The notes beneath the pieces were generated by a model, which had not been told where the DNA came from, searched no databases, and was given only the letters and a program-made list of their open reading frames with translations. Positions 34,491-41,900 of a DNA stretch of 64,000 nt are shown piece after piece. The DNA is from Candidatus Methanimicrococcus labiotermitis (GTDB taxonomy: Archaea > Halobacteriota > Methanosarcinia > Methanosarcinales > Methanosarcinaceae), in assembly GCA_009784005.1 (NCBI GenBank), contig WRCE01000002.1, positions 1 through 64,000 of the forward strand, in the 5' to 3' direction. The position numbers and the translations under genes are program-made. How positions within the stretch are numbered: position 1 is the first letter of the stretch; each line of letters starts with the position of its first letter.

Positions 34491-35377
34491 AAAAATGTTC
34501 AATGGCCGGCGAAATGAAACGAAAAATAGCGGAGCATCCGTGTTTCTCGCCGGAAGCGCAGCACGCGTTTGGCAGGCTTCACTTGCCGGTTGCCCCGTCC
34601 TGCAACATTCAATGCAACTATTGCGACCGGAAATTCGACTGCGTCAATGAAAGCCGCCCGGGCGTGACAAGCGAAGTGCTTTCGCCGCAAGATGCGATGA
34701 AGCGGACGGATGAGATTTTACAACAAAACCCTTACATTCACGTGGTCGGCATTGCCGGCCCCGGCGACCCGCTTGACAACAATGAAACGTTTGAAACATT
34801 CCGACTCGTCCGCGAAAAATACCCCGATGCGACGTTTTGCGTCAGCACAAACGGCTTATTGTTGGCGGAAAGGTTTGACGAACTGGCCGCCGTCGGCGTT
34901 GAGACGCTGACCGTCACGATGAATGCGATTGACCCCGATATCCAAAAACAAATCATCGCCGACATACATTACAAAGGGGAAAGGTATGACGGGCGAAGAG
35001 CCGCTGAAATCCTTATTGAAAATCAGCTGAAAGGCATTCAAAAAGCCGTTGAAGCCAACATGACCGTCAAAATCAACACCGTCTTGATTCCGGGAATCAA
35101 TGACAAACATATCATAGAACTGGCTCAAAAAATGAACGAGATGGGCGTCTACATCATGAATATCATGCCTCTGATCAATCAGGCGGCTTTTAAAGATATC
35201 ACGCCGCCGACGGAACAAGAACGAAAAGCCGTCCAAGACGCTTGCGCGCCGTATGTCAAACAAATGAGACACTGCCGCCAATGCCGGTCAGACGCTTACG
35301 GCTTGATTGGAAAAGATTTATCCGTTGAAAGAAGGCGCGGGCGGGAATTGAAAACGATTGAGAAATGTGAAAAGTGA
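34487..35377 (+). CDS. nifB: NifB-type radical SAM protein (nitrogenase cofactor precursor NifB-co)
   Basis: Assembles the [8Fe-9S-C] core of nitrogenase cofactor from two [4Fe-4S] clusters. The 296-residue archaeal short form, lacking the NifX-like tail, opens with HPCFSPEAQHAFGRLHLPVAPSCNIQCNYCDRKFDCVNESRPG (C-NIQ-C-NY-C is the SAM cluster motif), then VVGIAGPGDPLDN near 83-95 and ends with HCRQCRSDAYGLIG. The K1/K2 ligands include the CDRKFDC and CRQCR cysteines. The TTG at 34487 is preceded by AAAGGTGG; an ATG at 34502 is an alternative. No nifH, D or K is in the window; orphan nifB genes occur in methanogens without nitrogenase. Confidence 0.93.
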   Translation: MKKCSMAGEMKRKIAEHPCFSPEAQHAFGRLHLPVAPSCNIQCNYCDRKFDCVNESRPGVTSEVLSPQDAMKRTDEILQQNPYIHVVGIAGPGDPLDNNETFETFRLVREKYPDATFCVSTNGLLLAERFDELAAVGVETLTVTMNAIDPDIQKQIIADIHYKGERYDGRRAAEILIENQLKGIQKAVEANMTVKINTVLIPGINDKHIIELAQKMNEMGVYIMNIMPLINQAAFKDITPPTEQERKAVQDACAPYVKQMRHCRQCRSDAYGLIGKDLSVERRRGRELKTIEKCEK

Positions 35378-35457
35378 ATAAAAATAATTCAAACAATGAA
35401 ATACAACATGAAATTAAATTATAAAATCCAATAATAACTGAAACGGCGGTTCTGAAA

Positions 35458-36498
35458 ATGTCACCGGAAGAATTAGAGAATATAGCCAAAGCCATCCGTA
35501 CATTCGACGGAACGGCGCGCAAAAAGCCGATCGCTGCCATTGCCGGAATTTTTGACCGCGCGGCGGAAGCTTACGGCGGCTGTGTCGCCGATTTTGGCGA
35601 CGACGCGGCAGCCATAGACATCGGAAACGGCGATGTGATACTGCTTGCGGCCGACGGCATATGGGGGCGTCTGGTTGAGAAAAGCCCGTGGTGGGCGGGT
35701 TTTACAGCCGTTATTGTGAATATTAACGATATTGTCGCCATGGGCGGGCGGCCGCTTGCTATGGTGGATGTGGTGTCCTCGGCAGACCCCGAAACCTTTA
35801 AAGAAATCTTTGCCGGCATGGCTGAAGGCGTCAAACTGTTCGGCGTTCCCGTTGTCGGCGGGCACACGCATCCCGAAGGGGAGAAATCATTATCCGTTGC
35901 GATTGCCGGCATCGCGAAAAAGGATGAGCTGATAAGAAGCGACACCGCAAAGCCGGGGGACGCCGTCATTTTCGCGATAGACTTAGAAGGGCAGACGGGG
36001 CCGAATTCGACGTACAGTTTTGAATCCGTTTCATTGAAAAGCACGGCCGTTATCCGTAAAATGTATGAGGCGCCTCAAATCCTCGGAAAACGCAGGCTGG
36101 TCACCGCCGGAAAAGACATCAGCAATCCGGGGCTTATCGGAACGCTCGGCATGTTGTGCGAAGTCAGCGGCACCGGCGCCGACATAGAGATCAGCAGAAT
36201 CGTTCACCCGGATATTCGCCCGAGCATTCGCCCGTGTATTCACCCGAATGAGCCTGAAATCCCAATGGAGCGCTGGCTTTTAATGCATCCCGGGACGGGA
36301 TTTGTGTTTACGGCGGCGCTTGATAAGGTTGAAGAATGTCTTCAAGTGCTTCGCGAAGGAAAAATGACAGCCGCCGTTTGCGGAAGGGTGACTGAGGAGA
36401 GAAAAGTTATCCTCAGAAGCGGCGAGAATTTCGCAATTGTTTTTGATTTTGAAAAAGAAGGAATTACAGGAATTTCGGGTTTCAAAGGAAACAGATGA
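35458..36498 (+). CDS. Methanogenesis marker protein 2 (AIR synthase-related)
   Basis: 346 residues related to the PurM/ThiL/HypE fold, which bind ATP and activate a carbonyl or carboxyl group. Diagnostic stretches are ADFGDDAAAIDIG near 46-58, LLAADGIWGRLVEKSPWWAGFTAVIVNINDIVAMGGRPLAMVDV near 66-110 and VGGHTHPEG near 139-147. This family is almost confined to methanogens and their relatives; the reaction is not established. A small repeat HPDIRPSIRPCIHP near 256-269 is a low-complexity insert. It is 80 bp downstream of nifB on the same strand. Confidence 0.9.
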   Translation: MSPEELENIAKAIRTFDGTARKKPIAAIAGIFDRAAEAYGGCVADFGDDAAAIDIGNGDVILLAADGIWGRLVEKSPWWAGFTAVIVNINDIVAMGGRPLAMVDVVSSADPETFKEIFAGMAEGVKLFGVPVVGGHTHPEGEKSLSVAIAGIAKKDELIRSDTAKPGDAVIFAIDLEGQTGPNSTYSFESVSLKSTAVIRKMYEAPQILGKRRLVTAGKDISNPGLIGTLGMLCEVSGTGADIEISRIVHPDIRPSIRPCIHPNEPEIPMERWLLMHPGTGFVFTAALDKVEECLQVLREGKMTAAVCGRVTEERKVILRSGENFAIVFDFEKEGITGISGFKGNR

Positions 36499-36614
36499 CT
36501 CTGAATTGAAGCGTGGTTGACAGATTTTTATACCAATGAAATAATATTATATAATTTTTGTCGATGAAAATAAACGATCGACACATAGCCTCAAGCATGC
36601 GATAAATAGGCAAA

Positions 36615-36646
36615 TACATATGTTACCCTAAAAGGTTACACATGTA
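36615..36646. promoter_or_regulatory. Inverted-repeat operator candidate upstream of the DUF2162/CobN cluster
   Basis: TACATATGTTACC (36615-36627) and GGTTACACATGTA (36634-36646) form an interrupted palindrome with 11 of 13 positions matching and a 6-base spacer. It ends 16 bp upstream of a TATA element, a usual place for an activator or repressor site. A metal- or tetrapyrrole-responsive regulator is a reasonable guess from the genes controlled, but no regulator is encoded nearby. Confidence 0.6.
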
Positions 36647-36661
36647 ATCTAAAACCCAAGC

Positions 36662-36669
36662 TTAATATA
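36662..36669 (+). promoter_or_regulatory. TATA box for the DUF2162 gene
   Basis: TTAATATA. The predicted start site near 36690 leaves only a few bases before the ATG at 36695, so the transcript is nearly leaderless. A short hairpin (ATAACC-GAA-GGGTTAT) overlaps the start site. Confidence 0.5.
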
Positions 36670-36694
36670 GAAGGCATAACATAACCGAAGGGTT

Positions 36695-37441
36695 ATGGTA
36701 GAAACAACTGCAATACTTATAGTCATAGGAATTATAACAAGTGTCTTTGTATTCGGATTGAAAAACGGCATTGGATGCGGCTTTTCAAGAATCAAATGGC
36801 CTATTGTTATTTTGCTGAGTATAATGTATATAGGGCTTGGAACAGTCGCCGGATATTTCATGGACGCGATTGAAGTAACGGCTTTCATGAGTTCGTCATA
36901 CGCCGTCGCCATCCATATTGCGCTTGCGCTTCTTTTGTTGTTCGGCGGAATCCAAACGATAAAGAAATGGAATGCCGGTTGTGACATTTCTAAAAAGACC
37001 TTTTTGATTTTAGCGTTCCCGTGCCCGGTCTGTATGAGCGCGCTTTTCGTTTCATGCGTCAGTTTGTCAACTGTTGTCGACGTCGCGGGCGTGATTCTCG
37101 GATTTGCGGTGGGGCTTGTTTTCGCGTTTTCAATCATCCTTTCAACCTTTGTGATGAGAAATATCGGAAAAATCAGCAAGGTTCTTCACATACGCTTTGA
37201 CGGAACGCCTGATGCGCTCGGGTCCCTTATGATTTTCATCGGCTTATTCTATCTGATTGCCGCAATCATCATTCCGGCATACAGTCAAGCCGGCGCAATT
37301 CGGTCCACGACAGAAACACCACTCGGCTACGCCGAATTCATCATTATTTTCGGCGCATTCGCGGTTATTTGCTTGGGCGCTCTTCTGACAAGAATCACAG
37401 AGCGAAAGCACGTTGTGAATTCAGAAATAAATACAAAGTAA
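36695..37441 (+). CDS. DUF2162 family membrane protein (HmuT-like position)
   Basis: 248 residues with seven hydrophobic segments, the first right at the N-terminus (TTAILIVIGIITSVFVFGL). The fourth carries FPCPVCMSALFVSC, a CPxC motif inside or at the edge of a membrane span, conserved enough in appearance to be functional. DUF2162 proteins are predicted transporters found next to ExbB/DUF2149/CobN genes in methanogens and in bacterial haem-utilisation (hmu) operons, as I recall. It begins the cluster that ends with the CobN-like gene. The reaction is unknown. Confidence 0.82.
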   Translation: MVETTAILIVIGIITSVFVFGLKNGIGCGFSRIKWPIVILLSIMYIGLGTVAGYFMDAIEVTAFMSSSYAVAIHIALALLLLFGGIQTIKKWNAGCDISKKTFLILAFPCPVCMSALFVSCVSLSTVVDVAGVILGFAVGLVFAFSIILSTFVMRNIGKISKVLHIRFDGTPDALGSLMIFIGLFYLIAAIIIPAYSQAGAIRSTTETPLGYAEFIIIFGAFAVICLGALLTRITERKHVVNSEINTK

Positions 37442-37465
37442 ATAAAAAAACGAATGATAAACATA

Positions 37466-37550
37466 TACAAAAATGAACGAGTAAACCTAATACAAAAATG
37501 AACGAGTAAACCTAATACAAAAATGAACGAGTAAACCTAATACAAAAATG
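37466..37550. repeat. 25-bp tandem array within the cluster
   Basis: Three full and one partial copy of a 25-bp unit starting TACAAAAATGAACGAGTAA and ending ACCTAA, in the 202-bp gap between the DUF2162 and ExbB-like genes. Confidence 0.88.
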
Positions 37551-37643
37551 AATGATATATATAATGAGAAACGAATAAAATAATACAAAAATGAATAATA
37601 AAAACCTGTTTCCATATTTGCATTTATAAATGGAGGAAGAAAA

Positions 37644-38291
37644 ATGGCTCTGTTATCGGATTTTGCATCAACCATTACTTATGTGACCTACATCTTTTCA
37701 AATTCGTTATTGTACCCTGTCATGATTTTGCTGATTATTTTGGCAATCACGTCCCTCATATTAGCGGGAGAATTCGTGACGGAATATACAAGGCGCAACC
37801 GTCAGCCTGATGAACTGAACAAAGTTATCAAACAAGTTTACAAATTAATGACATCCGGCAATGAAAATAAATTAGAAGAAGCCTCGTCCTTATTGCGAAC
37901 ATTGAAGTATCAAACGCAATATGTGCTCTCTTTCGCGTTTGACGTGGCCAAACTCACGGAAAAAAATGAACTTGACGGTATTGACAGACTCGCGGATTCT
38001 TATGAAACCAAAATGATGAAGCGCGTTGAAAGAACAAGACTTATTACAACAGTCGCCCCGATGCTTGGTTTAATGGCAACGTTAATCCCCTTGGGACCGG
38101 CTCTTATCGGATTGACGAGCGGCAATATCGAAGCGCTGGCAACGAACTTAGTGATTGCCTTTACAACAACCGTCGTCGGTCTTTTCGCAGCGGGCATCTG
38201 TTTCAGTCTGACAATTGTCAGAAACAGATGGTATTGGCAAGACTCCCGAGACATTGACAACATCATTAACGCTTTGGAGGGACAGAAGTGA
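37644..38291 (+). CDS. MotA/TolQ/ExbB proton channel family protein
   Basis: 215 residues with the three-span layout: a first span near 12-45 (LLYPVMILLIILAITSLILAGEF), a cytoplasmic loop of about 85 residues, and two spans near 132-155 (TTVAPMLGLMATLIPLGPALIGLT) and 168-190 (VIAFTTTVVGLFAAGICFSLTIV), the ExbB/TolQ pore helices. These proteins use the proton or sodium gradient to drive work across the envelope. GGAGGAAG precedes the ATG. Its stop overlaps the next gene by GTGA, so the two are translationally coupled. Confidence 0.92.
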   Translation: MALLSDFASTITYVTYIFSNSLLYPVMILLIILAITSLILAGEFVTEYTRRNRQPDELNKVIKQVYKLMTSGNENKLEEASSLLRTLKYQTQYVLSFAFDVAKLTEKNELDGIDRLADSYETKMMKRVERTRLITTVAPMLGLMATLIPLGPALIGLTSGNIEALATNLVIAFTTTVVGLFAAGICFSLTIVRNRWYWQDSRDIDNIINALEGQK

Positions 38292-38659
38292 GAAACTATT
38301 CACAAAGAAGGGGCCGCTTATTCAAAGACAATGACCCCGGAAGTCCGATGACCAGTGTCGCGAACGTCTTTGACGTCGCCATGGTCTTTGCCGTTGCCTT
38401 GCTCGTCGCGCTCGTGATGTCGTTCAACATCGCGGAATTATTAACGGACAGTGATATCACCATCGTTAAAAACCCCGGCGCGGAAAACATGCAAATCATC
38501 CAAAAGATAAACGACACAATCGAAATCTTTGAAATCAACGCCGAAGACCAGATCGGCGGGGGCATCGGTGATGTTCTCGGAACGGCATACCGCCTGGAAG
38601 ACGGGCGTGTGATATATGTTCCTGAAAACAATTCAATGACCTTTGAACAAAGTGACTGA
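38288..38659 (+). CDS. DUF2149 protein (ExbD-like partner)
   Basis: 123 residues. Start GTG at 38288 overlaps the ExbB-like stop. The N-terminal basic region ends in GSPMTSVANVFDVAMVFAVALLVALVMSF, one membrane span near 28-48, followed by an outer domain of about 75 residues. Size, topology and coupling to an ExbB homologue suggest that it is the ExbD/TolR counterpart. In bacterial hmu operons a DUF2149 gene is found in the same position (from memory). A strong terminator follows. Confidence 0.85.
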   Translation: MRNYSQRRGRLFKDNDPGSPMTSVANVFDVAMVFAVALLVALVMSFNIAELLTDSDITIVKNPGAENMQIIQKINDTIEIFEINAEDQIGGGIGDVLGTAYRLEDGRVIYVPENNSMTFEQSD

Positions 38660-38706
38660 ACAAAGTGATTGAATAAGGTGAACAAAAAAGAAACAACTTA
38701 CATAAA

Positions 38707-38748
38707 AAGAAGGAAACGGCCCAAAAACGTTCTCCTTCTTTTTTTTTC
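38707..38748 (+). terminator. Terminator between DUF2149 and the CobN-like gene
   Basis: GAAGGAAACG pairs with CGTTCTCCTTC (one bulge) followed by T9. Located about 50 bp past the DUF2149 stop. It implies that the CobN-like gene is either transcribed from its own promoter in the following 240 AT-rich bases (a TATA-like CATATATTATC is near 38768) or is reached only by read-through. Confidence 0.72.
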
Positions 38749-38986
38749 GATTTATACGCAAAGCTAACATATATTATCAAAATGACTTACAATAAATAAA
38801 ACAATTAATTAAAAAAAAATTAAACATTAATAAAACAATTAATAAAAAATAATTAAAATTGCGAACAGCAGACATTAATTGACAGATAAAAATAACCAAT
38901 AAAAATAACCGATAACAAACAAAACTTCCGAACTTATCAAAATAATAAAAAATGACTAAATAAAAAATAAAACATGGAGATGAATA

Positions 38987-41900
38987 ATGATTTCGTTTAA
39001 AAAATTCAGCACATTCATTGTACTTTTAACACTGATATTTTCAACGGCGCCGATAATTCCGGTCGCCTCAGCCGACCCGATTCCTGTATTGATTCAGGGG
39101 ACGGATGACAAAATCGATGTTTTGTATATCGGATACAAGGGCGCTCAAATGATTCATGTCTCTTCAGACATGCACGATCAAATGTATTACAAAGATGATT
39201 TTGAAATTCATACAATCATCATTGACTGGATGGTCGGATATCAAAATGAGGTTAGCGATTATGATTTAACGACATTCGATATTGTCATCGTTGACATGAC
39301 AGTATTAGAATTGTTCGGAGAGTTTGGCGCCTTTCAGGCTGCTCACGACAGCGGTGTCACGCTTGTCGCAGTTGCAAATAGCAACGGCGCATCAACCCTT
39401 ATCCCTGAATACTTCGATTTCAGAGACACACCGGATTTAACGACAAGCACGGCATACCCGAGTGATACAATTGATACATTTTTTGCATTGTATAAGGCCG
39501 CTGAGGACTATTCCGAAGATGAAATGGACAAGTATGAACAAATCCAACTCGATTACGCCGAAAATATGCTGATGTTCCTCGCGGAAGCCAGAGGCAAAAA
39601 AGCTCAGGTGTCACCGGAATACACCGATATCATGGACAGATGGGAACAAAACAAAATAAAAGTTGCATACATCGGCTTTACCGGTCATGCAGCTTGGCCT
39701 CTTGTGAATCAATATTCTTCTTTTATGAACGTCACGTTATTTACGAGTTACTGGACGGACGCAGGCAGGATCAGTATTGAAAATTTCGGTAACAGCGGCG
39801 GATTTAACGACCAAGATTTTATTCTGATTTACATGATTACAGCGGCAGCTTGTGCACAAATTGACGCAAATATTACCGCTCATGAAAATAAACTGGAAAC
39901 TGTTGCAACAGGCGGAACGATTCCTGTCTATTTCATTGCCAGTACTGCCCCTGACTACGGAACAGAAATTGATGATGAATACAGACTTTCAAGAACAATG
40001 GGCGAAACCAACGCTCAAATTTTGCTCTTCGCCGCTCAGAAATACGAGAGTGAGAACGCAACGACCGACATTACAAAAGACTGGGTATTGAAAAAAGCGG
40101 GTTTGCTCTATGGAATTTATCACCCTGATTTAGCAGCAAAGTATTTTTCGACATTGGACGCGTATTTGACGGCATATCGCACATATGATGCTGACCGCCC
40201 GACTGTCGGCATCTGGTTCCACAAATCCTATTTCACCGACGGCCGCGTTGCAATCATTAATGAATTGATCAGAGATATTGAAAGCAAAGACGTCAATGTC
40301 ATTGCGGGCTTTGATATCTTCCAAGAAACGGGAGCCGGTAATCCGATGATGAAGTATTTCTCCAAAGACGGGGAAGTGTTGATCGGGTCCGCGATTTCGA
40401 TTAAAGATTTCACGCTCAACTATTTTGATTACGACACAGGCATTGACTGGCTGGAAGAATTGAACGTCACCGTCTTAAAAGCGGTGGTTGCTTCGACAGG
40501 ATCTTCAACAAAAGGCATTCCGAAAGATATGCTTGTCTATTCAACAATTTCACCCAACAGAGACGGTATGACAGATTTCGTTATCCTCGGAAATATTATT
40601 GAGGACCGCGTGGCAGTCACCTACCATGAACAAAAGGACTGGCTCGCCAACCGCGCAATCAAATGGGCGAAATTGAGACAGATGGAAAATGAAGACAAGA
40701 AGATTGTCATCATGTACTACAACTACCCGCCCGGGAAAGACAACATCGGCGCGAACTACCTTAACGTGATGAAGAGTCTCGGCGGCGATGAGAACGGCAA
40801 CGGCGGCGTTTTGAGGGAGATGAAGAATGCGGGATACACGGTTTCTTTTGACGACCTGCCGATTACCGAAGCGGAGCTGACAGACGAAAGCCTTTTGGAT
40901 TTGGTTTTGAGGCAAGGCATCAATGTCGGCGCTTACGCGCCGGGTGTCCTTGACAAGTTGGCGAAAGAAAGAGGAAACACGCCGGATGCTGACTGGTGGG
41001 GCGCAACGCTTCTGCCGGTTGAAACATACAAGGTGTGGTTTGACGAGATTGAAAATGAATCCATTAAGGCAAGCCTGATTAAAGAATGGGGCGAGCCGTG
41101 GGATTATTCTAAATCAGTTGTCGCTGACCCGAACGGCATGAACGGTATGATCTGGGTTGATGAATACGGAAAGAGGTTCTTTGTTCTTCCCGCCGTTCGA
41201 TTCGGAAATGTGTGGATGATGCCGCAGCCGGACAGAGCTTTGGCCACCGGCAAAGCCGCGTCTTATCACGGCGGCGACCTTCCGCCGACACACCAGTATG
41301 TCGCTTTCTACTTCTGGCTGAACTATGAATTTAAAGCCGACGCGCTTGTCAATTTCGGAACGCACGGCACGCATGAGTGGCTGCCGGGAGAGGCATACGG
41401 CTTAAACGCAAGAGACGACCTCGCGCCGCTGCTGTTGCAAGACTTGCCCAGCATTTACCCCTACATCGTCGCGAACGTCGGCGAGGGATTGACAGCGGAA
41501 TACCGCGGAAACGCTTTAATCGTTGACCACATGACGCCGCCGATGATTCGGTCAAACTTGGACTCAAACGGAGACTTGTCTTATTTGGAAAGAGAAATCC
41601 AAGCTTACTTAATCGGCCAAGACAGTGAAACAAACAGACTGCGTCAGGCGGAAATTGTTGACAGAATGTTTGCCGCAGGAATTCACAACATTATCGGAAT
41701 CGACCATTTGAAGCGGGATTTAAACCCGAGCAACCCGCAATCGGTAACAGATAACCAAGTGAAAGAATACTTAAAAGGATTTGACCGCGCAACCTTCTCC
41801 AGATACTTAAGAGATGAACTGTTCAACTACATTGAATCCATCAAAGAAAACAACCTGCCGTACGGCATGCACGTTTTCGGTCAAAGCATGACGGAAGAAA

